Source: Dipteris shenzhenensis (Eukaryota > Polypodiophyta > Polypodiopsida > Gleicheniales). From it: a DNA stretch of 64,000 nt. Position 1 is the stretch's first letter. Each line of letters opens with the position of its first letter. Location: NCBI GenBank assembly GCA_047967505.1, contig CM106541.1. One strand, given 5' to 3'. The position numbers and the translations under genes are program-made. This document shows positions 11,201-21,639 of this stretch, in pieces. Below the pieces are notes generated by a model. That model did not search any database. It was not told the DNA's origin and saw only the letters and a program-made list of their open reading frames with translations.

Positions 11201-12507
11201 CTTATGCTCCAGTAGCAAAGATGGATTCCATACGATTCTTGATATCACTAGCGACACTCAGTAAATGGAATGTGTATCAGCTCGATGTCAAGAATGCATT
11301 TCTCAATGGTTATCTAGACGAGGAAGTCTACATGCACCAACCAGCCAATTATGTTGAACCAGGACAAGAGAACAAGGTTTGCCATCTCAAGAAAAGTCTC
11401 TATGGCTTAAAGCAAGCACCCAGAAGTTGGTATAGCAGAATTGACAAATATTTTGCTGATCTGGGATACATGAAGACCAATGCAGATCATACTCTCTACT
11501 ACAAAGTTCAAGGGGAAGATATTACTATTGCACTTTTGTACGTAGATGATCTGATTGTGACAGGAAGCAAGGATAGCTTCATCAGAAAGCTAAAACAAGA
11601 CTTATCTGCAGAGTTCGACATGAAAGATCTTGGACTTATGCACTATTGTCTTGGAATTGAGTTCTGGAGAGATTCAGATAGCACATTCATGAGTCAGCTC
11701 AAATATGTTGACAGTCTCCTGAAGAAGTTTCATATGGCAGATTGCAAGATTGCAGCCACTCCCATGGAACAGAGTTTGAAACTTACTAAAGATTCAGAAA
11801 AGCCTACAGTCAATGACAGATACTACAGGCAACTCATTGGATCTCTTATATATCTGACAATCACACGGCCAGATATTTGTTATGCAGTAAGCTCACTAGC
11901 ACAGTTTATGGCAAATCCAAAACAGTCTCACTGGAATGCAGCCAAAAGAGTCTTGAGATACATCAGAGGTACAAGACAATTTGGGATAGAATACAGAGGA
12001 AGTCATCCATGGTTGCATGGATACTGTGACAGTGACTATGCTGGAGATCATGAGACCAGGAGATCGACACAGGGATATGCATTTTTCCTTGGTCAAGGTG
12101 CTATATCATGGTTGTCAAACAAACAGCCAACTGTTTCTTTGTCTTCAACTGAAGCAGAATATAGAGCACTCACTACAGGTGCATGTGAGGCTATATGGCT
12201 CAGAAGACTATTGTCAGAAACAGATTACTTTGATGAGTCAAAGCCAACAACAATATACTGTGATAATCAATCGGCTCAAGCATTGGCCAAAAATCCAGTA
12301 TATCACTCCAGAACAAAGCACATTGATGTCAGAGAGCACTTCATCAGAGAAAGAGTGTTACTTGGTGACATCACACTGCAGCATTGTGATAGCAAAGAAA
12401 ATGTTGCAGATATCTTTACCAAACCACTCGGTAAAGAGCTATTCGAGAAACACCGACTAGCTCTTGGTTTGATGCAGAGGAAGGACATTCCCATTAAAGG
12501 GGTGTGA
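8239..12507 (+). CDS. Ty1/copia Gag-Pol polyprotein
   Basis: A 1,422-residue intact polyprotein for reverse transcription and integration. Gag occupies the first ~330 residues: the N-terminal block NYGTWKYRM is typical of copia Gag, a Q-rich linker follows, and the CCHC knuckle CNYCHKFGHYERDC is at about 313-326. The protease has DSGAS near 407. Integrase shows the HHCC finger (ending CEACCFGKQ, ~570-583), catalytic Asp in HTDVWG (~606), Asp in RSDRGGDY (~669) and Glu in the AIAERKNGT block. Reverse transcriptase has YVDD at ~1,101-1,104. RNase H has DSDYAGD, SSTEAEY and the end block SRTKHIDVREHF. The ATG at 8,239 is the first in frame, and no stop or shift occurs up to the TGA. All catalytic residues are kept, so the protein is probably functional. 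Confidence 0.97.
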   Translation: MSTSNLNLEASAKLDNSNYGTWKYRMETILVLQDKWEYVDGSIPRPLADPATSSSTPSVVTAPATGSTSGSTSTQTVSALVADPAIARAQAEWDKKDKYAYHLIKQNVQDVMLGQLNTVKTSKEAWDMFATLYESKNTSRILTLRNQINQSFRNSSETGHAYVLRIKDYNNQLAAAGETMNPAEMVQVILNGLGEGYENLVQSIAIQRQIPTLEELQSVLLGEELRTQAIQARKGHSNDQAFTASDRSRGKGRNRGRSYQKSGQNQSQNQHQHQQHPQQHQNQQQNQQRGNHSNRGRFQGRGNASTNVSNIQCNYCHKFGHYERDCRKKQYDQSGQSSTNRGNSRGRGNHRGGHSSHSHFANEHGNMFLASEELHQTDTMHQDTDFNPKEDFSYQVDQVEQDPWYIDSGASSHMTNRQEWFTEMKPLEGQKNVIYTADNTPNPVQGTGVIPMNNFTGTKGLVKDVLYVPKLSKNLLSVGQMTEHNYKVIFDGDECTIRDKSKRGQLVAKGVKEGRLYRMLATVPDKHAMSAQMQQMPLSAKWHKRYGHVNFKYLLDLRNQNMAIGIPKLQFLGKVCEACCFGKQKRTNFVRSTSRARGILDLIHTDVWGYAQTRSINGSLYYLTFIDDYSRYCWVYFLKEKSEVFARFQEFKAMVENQTGRKIKVMRSDRGGDYMSSVFMNFCKTHGIRRQFTCADTPQQNAIAERKNGTLADSARAMLSEKHLPNQYWAEAIATANYLLNRLPTEPIQGMTPYEAFTGHKPRIGHLRIFGCIAYAHIHDDHRRKLDAKSRKCIMVGYSEESKAYKLYDPINRKVIISRDVIFDEESEWKTSPTQEIEASTSQSSTEQVDEEEQELPATPQLASQQLRRSTRESRPPARLTYAQKGKAIQVETTDYALMTTIMATEEPVYFEDAVEKPEWQTAMNEEMDALYKNNTWELCDLPPGKKAIANKWVYKVKYNPDGSIQRYKARLVAKGFAQQYGQDYDETYAPVAKMDSIRFLISLATLSKWNVYQLDVKNAFLNGYLDEEVYMHQPANYVEPGQENKVCHLKKSLYGLKQAPRSWYSRIDKYFADLGYMKTNADHTLYYKVQGEDITIALLYVDDLIVTGSKDSFIRKLKQDLSAEFDMKDLGLMHYCLGIEFWRDSDSTFMSQLKYVDSLLKKFHMADCKIAATPMEQSLKLTKDSEKPTVNDRYYRQLIGSLIYLTITRPDICYAVSSLAQFMANPKQSHWNAAKRVLRYIRGTRQFGIEYRGSHPWLHGYCDSDYAGDHETRRSTQGYAFFLGQGAISWLSNKQPTVSLSSTEAEYRALTTGACEAIWLRRLLSETDYFDESKPTTIYCDNQSAQALAKNPVYHSRTKHIDVREHFIRERVLLGDITLQHCDSKENVADIFTKPLGKELFEKHRLALGLMQRKDIPIKGV

Positions 12508-12580
12508 TGTAATGTAATGCTCAGTCCTTCTTCGATTCCCCAGAATCATCATCTTGAGGGAAGGCCTACTTCATGATGTT

Positions 12581-12852
12581 GATCTTGAGGGAAGGTGTTG
12601 AGAGTTCACGCTCAACATCATGTGATCATGTGTGCATAGCACCATCACGTGATCATATGTGCATAGCACTAACCTTATAGAGTGCTATAAAGGAAAGGGT
12701 TAGCTTCCCTAACCCTAACCCTAAAAGGGTTTGTATATATTCTATTTTTTCAACTAAATCTAGTGTACAGTTAGTCATTTGTGGTGTGCTCTCTAGCTGT
12801 GCCCTCTCTCCTCATCTCCACTCTTCTCCTCTCCCCTCTTCATATTTTGTCA
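12581..12852 (+). repeat. Polypurine tract and 3' LTR of copia-1
   Basis: GATCTTGAGGGAAGG (12,581-12,595) is the plus-strand primer tract; a similar GATCATCTTGAGGGAAGG-like copy lies just upstream (about 12,546-12,563). The LTR runs 12,596-12,852, the same length and sequence as the 5' LTR, and is followed by TCCTG. Confidence 0.94.
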
Positions 12853-12857
12853 TCCTG

Positions 12858-14048
12858 TCCTCTCTGTAGCACATCGCAACTGCTCCTTTAATTTCACTGT
12901 ATACAAGCTACAGATTTCTCTCCAACAAGGTCATCACCAATGCACACACCAACAACACCACACAGCAGCATACACAACAATGAACTCTACAATTGCCAGC
13001 TCCATCTACACCTTGTGGCTGCTCCTCCAGCACTCGCATCGTTGGCCGACTAGCTATGGCCTCCACAGACGACTCTCCAACTCTAGCATGGTTGTCAAGC
13101 CCTCTGCAGCTTCTCTACAAGCCTCAAGCCTCCAGCATAGGAAGCTCTCCAACTCACCTCAACGTCTTCTTCAAGATGCTCCAAGCTTCCTTGCCTCCAT
13201 TTGACCTCCTTCATCGAGAGTGCATCACCAGCATCACAAACGACCTTATCCTTCACTCTCTCCTAAGGTTCCCCACAATTTGACACATGGCAATTATAAC
13301 TAGTTTTAGAAGTAACCTTGGTTTAGTCTTTGGTCTTACTAAGGTTAGTTTAATCTTATCGTGGTCAATGGTCAAGTAAATAACCATGGTTAGGAGTTTG
13401 ACATGTGTCAAGATTAAAAATTAACCATGGTTAGGTTTGTTTAAACTTTTGGTTAACTCATTTGATTAAAAGGTTGCCACATGGTATATTGTCACCCAAG
13501 CACAGTAACCTCTTGCTAAGCACAATCCTGCAAGTAGCATGTGAACAACCTATGCCACATCATCAAAGACCACCTCTTCTTCATGGAAACTTCGACAAGC
13601 CATAACTTCTAATCCAAGAAGAATTTGCACACACTCCAAAAAGAAAAAGTGATTGCCTTTTCAAGCTCTACATGATTGTCAAGTCAAAATCATTGTTAGC
13701 AATTAGACACTGCTATTGAAGCAAAACAAAGCTCATGGTGAGACCTTTGCAAATCGAAAAGCAATGCATGAATGCACAAGGCATGCCAAAAGCACAAGTG
13801 CATGAGATGACCATAGCACAGAGCATGGCATCCACACAAAAAGCATCAAGACACATGGAAGAACAAAGCATCGTCATCAAGCCATGAGCAGAATGACAGG
13901 AACAACATGTATTGAGAAACAAAAACCTTGCCAACCTTGCCTATATTTTGTAAATCAAACCTGACCACTTGAGAGTAGCCATGTATGCCCCTAGGGGAGG
14001 ATTTGATCGAAGGTATAGAGGGTGCAACTGAAGGTTGAGAGAAGCACC
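12858..14048 (+). mobile_element. Leader of the older copia element, right part
   Basis: The stretch around 13,490-13,680 follows the copia-1 leader at 7,385-7,570 word by word with changes (CTCTTGCTAAGCACA, CCACATCATCA, AAGAAGAATTTG, CACTCCAAAAAG). So this is leader of an older relative split by copia-1. No Gag is found before copia-2a begins at 14,049, and 13,700-14,048 has nothing I recognise. Confidence 0.6.
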
Positions 14049-14404
14049 TGTTGAGATATCGAGCTACTCCACTCATGATATGCCAGGGTGACCATTGTGT
14101 ATTTATGTCACCGACTTGTTAGCTGGAGATGCGGTTGGTACACCGCCCACGAATAATAGCTGGATGACAGCTATCCTTATCTACTCTAGTTTGTGGCTCA
14201 ATTAGTATGCCACCTTAGTTAGTTGAGTTTGGTTTGAGACCCACATATAGGGTTCTTCTATTTTCTTTGTACTAGAGATCTTTTGGCTTTCACAACTAAG
14301 AAGAGGAAAACTGTTTTCAGCCTCCACCTTTAAGTGTATTCCCCCATTGTGCATGTGAGAAAGCCGCAAGTGAGACTCCTTCCCTCTCTCCCACTATCTT
14401 CACA
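14049..14404 (+). repeat. 5' LTR of copia-2a
   Basis: TGTTGAGATATCGAGCT...CTATCTTCACA, 356 bp. The primer site TGGTATCAGAGC follows at 14,405-14,416 and a ~490-bp leader runs to the Gag ATG at 14,908. Confidence 0.92.
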
Positions 14405-14907
14405 TGGTATCAGAGCCTTGTTCGTGGTAAGGAGCTCAAGAAAGCAAACCAAGTTCGTGGTGTCCTAGTAAGAGGACCAGTGTTGCTTTCCTTTTTCGAG
14501 TTTGGGAGCAAATCTCTGCAGGTAGCATAGCCGGAAGTGCAAGAGTGCACTGTCTCAGATTGAGACGCCCTTCGCGGTGTGGCGAGAGGGCATTATATGC
14601 TGCGAGGTCATTTTGGGGCCCGTTTTGGAGGCGGAAGTTCTCCGCAGGCACTCAGAAAAAGGCCCTGTTTTTGCTGTGCGACCACTGTTCTGCAGGTCGG
14701 TGAAAAGTTGCTGCAGAAATTGCATCGTATGCCTGTGCGCAGAGACATTGGGAGTTGCATATTCATGCTTGTTGCCTGTTGATGCAAAATCGTCACTAGG
14801 AAGTGACTGTGTGGTGAAATACCACTTTCGTCAGTTTTGCAGATCTGCCCGTGTGAGGCAAAAGCTATGTTTTTTTGCAGTGACAGAATATTTTGCAGTG
14901 TTCTGTA

Positions 14908-17900
14908 ATGGCATCTGATTCTCTTTCACAGATTGTCACTGAAAAGCTTGACAAGAACAACTTCCAGGCATGGAAGTTTAGAATGACGAATTTCTTGATG
15001 GGAAAAGGCTATTGGGAGTTCATTACAGGAAATGAAGAAGAACCTGTTCTTCCTAATGTTCCCAATCAACAGGAAATGCAGGCATTTAAAGGATGGCATG
15101 AGAGAGCCAGGAATTTCAGACTCCATGATTGTGCATATTCAGGATGCAAGTACGCCAAAGGAGGCATGGGATACTTTGGCAAAAATGTACAGCACAAATA
15201 CGCAAGCCAGGAAAATGTAGCTCAAGCAGGAGCTGCACAATGTGCAGAGAGAAAATATGAGCATCAATGACTACCACATGAAGGTGAAGAAAATTACGGA
15301 TGCACTTGCTTCCATTGGGTCGCCAGTGGATGATGACGATTTAGTTTCTGTGACCTTGAATGGTCTAGGAAAGGATTATGCACAGTTCCGGACATCCATT
15401 GCCGTCCGTGAAAAATTTCCTAATTTTGAGGAGTTGATTGCTCTTCTTATTTCTGAAGAGCAGAGAAATGGTGGTGCATCTTCTTTAGCAGGAACTTCAA
15501 AAGAAACTGTCTTCTACTCAAATGCTGGCAGAGGTAGAGGCAGAGGTAGAGGAGGCCGATCTGGAGGCCGTGGTAGAAATTAGAATATGCAGCAAACGCA
15601 AGAAAACCAGTCCTATGCAGGAGGACGTGGTAACTCTAGAGGCAGGGGGAGCCAAAGAGGTCGTGGTGGATGGCAGAGAGGCCAAAATGCAAACAGCAAT
15701 GTTGAATGCTACTACTGTGGCAAAATGGGGCATATGGCTAAAGACTGCTACAAAAAGCAGAATGACATTATGAATGGAAAATTGCAGCAAAGGCAATTAT
15801 GCATCTTCTAGTAGGCAGGGTGATGACAAAAATGAGCATCTATTTATGGTGCAGCATATGACCAATTCTGTGACAAGTGCAGAAGAACAAAATGATGTGT
15901 GGTATGTTGACTCAAGTGCGTCAAACCACATGACAGGTCATGCAAAATGGATGCAAGATGCAAGGAAAATGGAAAAGCCAGGATTTGTGGAGACTGGTGA
16001 TGATACTGCACATCCTTTTGTGTAGATTGGTAAAATTCCTTTGTCTATGCAGGATGGGAAAAAGAAATACCTGTCCGATGTATTTCATGTCCCGAACATC
16101 ACCAAGAACCTGGTTTCTGTTGGTCAAATGGTTGAGCAGGGCTTGCAGGTTAGATTTAATCCTCATGGATGCTTTGTTGAGGACATGAAAAATAACGGTC
16201 GCTTGATAGCAAAAGGAAAGAAGAAGGGCAGGATGTTTACGTTGGATGCGGACATGCCTGAATTGAGTGCAACAATGTTTGCACATGGGACCGGTGTAGT
16301 TGCAGATATTGATATCTGGCACAAACGCATTGGTCATGTTAATATACAGCGACTTAAATCAATGCAAGCCCAAAATATTGTTGCACGATTGCCTAAATTC
16401 AAGGTTGCAGAAATGCACAAGGTTTGTGAAGCCTGTCAATTTGGGAAACAGGCAAGGAAACCTTTTCCTAGGCATGTTCAAGAGAGTAAAAAGCCATTGG
16501 AATTAATCCACTCTGATGTGTGGACTACTAAAGCTACATCTATTGGAGGCTGTCACTATTTTGTCACATTTATTGATGACTTCAGCAGAAAACTTTGGGT
16601 GTATTTTATGAAAAAGAAAAGTGAAGTGTTTGGGCACTTCAAAGCTTTTAAAGCTATGGTTGAAAAAGAAACAGGCCTGCAAATAAAATGCCTAAGGTCA
16701 GATGGAGGGGGAGAGTACCTCTCAAATGAGTTTGCAAGGTTCTTGCAGGAGCATGGTATAAAGCAGCAATATTCATGCAGTCATACCCCACAGCAAAATG
16801 GAATTGCAGAAAGGAAAAACAGGCATATTGGAGAGGTATCTCGGGCTATGCTAAATGAAAAAGATCTACCAGATTATTATTGGGCTGAAGCAGTTGCTAC
16901 AACAGTTTATATAATGAACAGGACTCCCACTGCAGCAATACATGGCATGACGCCAGAGGAGATGTATACTGGTAGGAAACCAGACATTTCTCATTTGAAA
17001 ATTTTTGGTTGCATTGCCTATGTTCATGTGCCAGATGAGTTGAGGTCCAAGTTGGATCCAAAGGCTGAGAAGTGCGTCTTTATTGGTTATTCTCTGCAGC
17101 AGAAAGGGTATAGATGCTATAACCCTTCTACACGTAAGTTCACAGTGAGCAGAGATGTTGTTTTTGATGAGATGAGCAGCTGGTATAAACCAGTAAATGT
17201 GATGATTGATGTAGATGCAAAAAATGGTAATGCTGCACAAAATTCACAGCAGCAATCACAAAATATCAGTGGACATGCAGTGTCCTCTAGCAGTGGTTCA
17301 CATACTTTGCCATGGACAGGTAGATTGAGATCAGGAGAATCTCCTCAAAGCAATGCAGATAGTGGTACGCAGGTATCACAAAAAGGAAAAGAGAAGGTAG
17401 ATCAGCCCATGTTTGATGTGAATGCAGGTCACTCTTATGTGGATGGTGAATCCAGTGGCTCAGAGCAGAGCATTGATGATGAGTTGGGTATTCCTTCTGT
17501 TGTTACACCTGGAGTAAGGAAGACCAGGGATGTTTTGAGAGCACCTGGAAGTGAGCCTATTTTGTGCAGGTCTACCAGGGTGAGGTATCCTGTGGATAGG
17601 CTGAAATATGATGGATTTATAGCCATTCACTATGCCTATATGGTCAAAGTGATACAGGAACCAGAACCCACTTCTTTTGAGCAAGCCATGGGAAATGAAA
17701 AATGGGAGAAAGCCATGGATGAAGAAATGGATGCCTTGGATGCTAATGCTACATGGGAATTGGTGCCTTTGCCTAAAGGCAAGAATGCAATTAGCTGTAA
17801 GTGGGTCTATAAGATCAAGCACAATGCAGATGGTTCTGTGAATAGATACAAGGCAAGATTAGTTGTCAAGGGGTATGCACAGACATATGGCATTGATTGT

Positions 17901-19237
17901 GAAGAAACTTTCAACCCGGTTGCAAGGATGGCAACCGTAAGAGCAGCCATTGCTATGGCTGCATCAAAGGGATGGTCTTTACATCAGATGGATGTAAAGA
18001 ATGCCTTCTTGCATGGTGATTTGCAAGAAGAGGTCTTTGTGGACCAGCCAGCAGGTTATGTTCATGCTACTCATCCTGAGTTTGTTTGCAGGTTGAAGAA
18101 AGCCTTGTATGGCTTGAAGCAAGCACCTAGAGCATGGTCTGACAAGATAGGACAGTATCTTGTCACTATTGGCTTTCAGATTTCCAAGGCATATTTCTCA
18201 CTCTATGTGAGAAAAACAGAGAAAGGGATTATGCTGCTGGTCATTTATGTTGATGATTTGATCATCACAGGTGATAGTGATGAAGATATCCTTCATGTGA
18301 AAATGCTATTGAGGCAGAAGTTTGAGATGAAGGATTTGGGAGAGCTGCGTTATTTCTTGGGCATTGAGGTGATTAGATCACCAAGTGGGATACAGCTCTT
18401 GCAGAGGCAGTATGGATTGGACATGCTGTCCAAATATGGGATGACAGGCTGTAAGCCTATTTCAGTTCCTTTGGAGCAAAATGTGAAGCTGAGCGCAGAT
18501 GCAGGTGAGCTTCTGGAAGACCCTACTATGTACAGACGCATAGTAGGAAGTTTGATTTACATGACTATTACCAGGCCAGATTTGAGCTATGCTGTTGGGT
18601 TGGTAAGTCAGTTTATGCAGGCTCCAAGGAAATCGCATTTGGATGCGGCTAGACGCATACTTAGGTATGTGAAGTCCACATTGCAGTATGGACTATTTTA
18701 TGAGGCTGGGGTTCAGATACAGTTGCATGGATACACTGATGCTGATTGGGCTGGTAGTATTTCTGATAGACGATCTACCAGTGGATATGTGTTCTCTTTT
18801 GGGAGTGCTACAGTCACTTGGAGCAGCAAGAAACACCCTACAGTTGCCTTGTCGAGCACAGAGGCTGAGTACAGGGGTGCAGCAATGGCTGCATGTGAGG
18901 TAGCTTGGTTGCATAAGCTACTTTATGATATGCATCTGGGCCAATTGTCATTTATTGTGACAACATGAGCAGTATACACTTGGCAAAGAACCCAGTCTTT
19001 CATGCTAGAACAAAGCACATTGAGGTGCATTATCACTATGTGCGGGAGAAGGTTTTACTAGGTCTTATTGATCTAGTTTATGTCAGCACAGAGGATCAGG
19101 TAGCTGACATATTCACGAAAGCATTGGGCGTAGAGAAGCTGTGCAAGTTCAGAGACCTGCTTGGTGTGCAGGAATTGGGATTGAGCTCGAGGGGGAGTGT
19201 TGAGATATCGAGCTCCACTCGTGATATGCCAGGGTGA
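14908..19237 (+). pseudogene. Copia-2a Gag-Pol, broken in Gag and at the end of RNase H
   Basis: Gag starts at 14,908 (MASDSLSQIV, then NFQAWKFRM). Breaks in order: a deletion of about 30 bp near 15,111 compared with the other copy, TAG at 15,218, TAG at 15,581 after an RG-rich block, an extra base near 15,790, and TAG at 16,023. The CCHC knuckle CYYCGKMGHMAKDC is present. Pol is then open from about 16,026 to 18,968: integrase finger and catalytic HSDVWT, RSDGGGEY and AERKN; reverse transcriptase YVDD near 18,247; RNase H with DADWAG and SSTEAEY. A one-base shift near 18,955 puts the last ~90 residues (CDNMSS, then NPVFHARTKHIEV) in another frame. It is not functional as it stands. Confidence 0.93.
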
Positions 19238-19550
19238 CCGTTGTGTATTTATGTCACCGACTTGTTAGCTGGAGATGTGGTTGGTACACCGCCCACGAAT
19301 AATAGCTGGATGACAGCTATCCTTATCTACTCTAGTTTGTGGCTCAGTTAGTATGCCACCTTAGTTAGTTGAGTTTGGTTTGAGACCCACATATAGGGTT
19401 CTTCTATTTTCTTTGTACTAGAGATCTTTTGGCTTTCACAACTAAGAAGAGGAAAACTGTTTTCAGCCTCCACCTTTGTGTGTATTCCCCCATTGTGCAT
19501 GTGAGAAAGCCGCAAGTGAGACTCCTTCCCTCTCTCCCACTATCTTCACA
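19181..19550 (+). repeat. Polypurine tract and 3' LTR of copia-2a
   Basis: TTGAGCTCGAGGGGGAG (19,181-19,197) is followed by the LTR 19,198-19,550 (353 bp), ending TCTTCACA. Confidence 0.92.
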
Positions 19551-19790
19551 GCTCCAAGAGGTGATGTAGCTAGGAATGGAGGGAGAAAGAGTAGAGGGGG
19601 ACTAGCAACTACTCCAAGAGGTGTTGTAGCTAGGAATGGAGGGAGAAAGAGTAGAGGCGGATGAGCACCCACTACAGGAGGTACTGTAGCTAGGAATGGA
19701 GGGAGAAAGAGTAGAGGGGGATGAGCAGCTGCTACTATAGGAGGTGTTGTAGCTAGGAATGGAGAGAGAATGAGCAGTTGCTATAGGAGG
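19551..19790 (+). repeat. Minisatellite, ~60-bp unit, four copies
   Basis: Units of 60-63 bp containing TGTAGCTAGGAATGGAGG and AGAAAGAGTAGAGG repeat four times, the last one degraded. The repeat begins right at the copia-2a boundary. A minus-strand frame across it is Ser/Pro-rich repeat translation, not a gene. Confidence 0.8.
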
Positions 19791-20729
19791 TGCTAGAGAG
19801 GGAGAAAGATAGTGGACCAGAGTAGGAGGGGGTAGAGAAGCTACCAAATGAGTTCCCACGTTTGAAAAATGGAGGGAGAATGGAGATGGGGACCAGAGAA
19901 GAGGAGGGGGCAGGCCTATAACAAGTTGAGAGGGGGAGAAAATTTGCCCAGAAGGGCCCACCGCCTCTTGAATGACTTGTAGGTTTATTTGGGGGAGGCG
20001 CATATGGGAGAAGGGTCAAGCATGGGTTGAGGGGGGGGGATGGTTTGAGTGGTCCCCGGTGTAAGAGGAGTAGCCAATAGGGGCTGTTTGCAGTTCTGTC
20101 CACCCTCTACCTCAACATGGCATTGCCCTATAGAAAGGAGCACTCCCATTGGTACACCTCAAATACCTCACTAATCCCTTGAAATTAGGAAACACTAATT
20201 GGGGGCCCTTTGGAGACCCCAATTCTCCCCTAATGTTTCCATATATTCATTCGAAATGAGATCCAATTTTGAAATGAAAGAGCAACCCAAATTGAGTGTG
20301 ACAAAAGGAATTGAAATTTTATAGGCACACTTAACCAATTCCCTCTAAATGTATACATAAAATAGTAACTACGTATATCACATGGGATCAGCACTAAAAA
20401 GGTAAAGAAAAATGTTACAACATTCATCTCTCTCTCTCTCTCTCTCTCTCTCATGAATATTTTTATCAAAGCTATACTCTTATATTAATATAAAAGATTG
20501 GAGAAAGTTGAACAACATAATCCTTTTAGTTGGTACAATTTTTAATATTTTATTTTGCGTTTCTAAGTAAAATATGTAAATATTTGCAAAACTTTTCAAA
20601 TTTGTGCATTAAAGTTTCAAATCTTGGCGAATGTTTCAAATTTCTATTTTTATTAGGGCATATAAACTTTCAATGCCAATGTAAAAGTTTCACTTCTTAA
20701 CAAAACTAACATGAAAAATCATCCATCAT

Positions 20730-20764
<35 letters not shown>

Positions 20765-21639
20765 GAAAGAGCTAATTCAACCAAAAGGGACATAGCTAAG
20801 TCATAGAGGTCACGTGAGTAAGCCATGTAAAAAACTTGCCAAAACAAACATAATCAAATCACAAATATAGAGCAACCACTAATTGCATATTAGAGAGGAA
20901 CCCATGGCAATTAGGTGAGAAAGAAACGATAACAACGAATCATAACCTAGTTGATAGAGATCGTAAAAGGCAAGCAAACAACACAAAGAAAGCAACTCAA
21001 TGTGGATAGGTGAGAATAATTAGAGCCGACGGGGAGAGACCGTGGGCATAGAGAGATCCATAGAAAAAAGAGGAGAAGCTAAGCATAAAGGTGAAGGTAG
21101 GAGCACTACTACATATTGATCCATTTCCATCAGCCAATGGCTATACTAACATTGGTAGTAAAAAAGGTTAAAGAAGTATACTCTAACTCCCAAGAGCACA
21201 AAAATCTACTCCTCTATTCTTATAATCATTTAACACCGTATTAGGGAATTTGGGAATTTTTGAATACTTTGGGAATTCTCAAATGAGAAAAATCCCATTA
21301 AATTTGGGAATTTCATTAATATGGAACTGGCCATGAGATAGTATGTTTTTATAGTTGCTTGGAACTTTCCATGAGATAGTATGGAACTTTCATGGTGTGT
21401 TTGTAGTTTTTATAACACTAGCAATATGATCCACATGGTATAGGATTGAAAATACTCACATTAGTGGCGTTTATAGAACACTATTTATAAATACTCAATA
21501 TGGTGACCAGTGTTTATAAAACACCATTTATAAGGCTTACATAAGCTTGTTACATCACATAGGTTAAAAATTATAAATCCCATCAAAACATGCAGCAAAG
21601 GCTTTATATGAAAGGAAACATTTTTAGGTTGTCCTTTGG
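19791..21639. other. AT-rich sequence without a gene
   Basis: G-rich up to about 20,040, then AT-rich. CT/TC microsatellites lie at about 20,428-20,452 and 20,731-20,761. Nothing else is recognised. Confidence 0.5.

Larger units (their letters stand above)
5399..12852 (+). mobile_element. Complete young Ty1/copia retrotransposon (copia-1)
   Basis: A 7,454-bp element with two 257-bp LTRs that I read as identical base for base, so the insertion is recent. It is flanked by the 5-bp target duplication TCCTG (5,394-5,398 and 12,853-12,857). Order: LTR, primer site, a 2.6-kb leader, one uninterrupted Gag-Pol frame (8,239-12,507), a polypurine tract and LTR. The domain order PR-IN-RT-RNaseH marks it as Ty1/copia. 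The leader is much longer than usual and holds a captured beta-tubulin fragment and a short tandem array. It landed in the leader of an older relative. Everything needed for autonomous retrotransposition is present. Confidence 0.96.
14049..19550 (+). mobile_element. Ty1/copia element copia-2a, full length, decayed
   Basis: A 5,502-bp element with LTRs 14,049-14,404 and 19,198-19,550. By eye they differ by about six substitutions and one 3-bp indel (roughly 1.5-2%), so it is older than copia-1. The flanks GCACC (14,044-14,048) and GCTCC (19,551-19,555) look like a target duplication with one change. Gag is broken while most of Pol is open. A second copy of the same family lies on the minus strand at 30,077-59,554. 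Confidence 0.93.
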
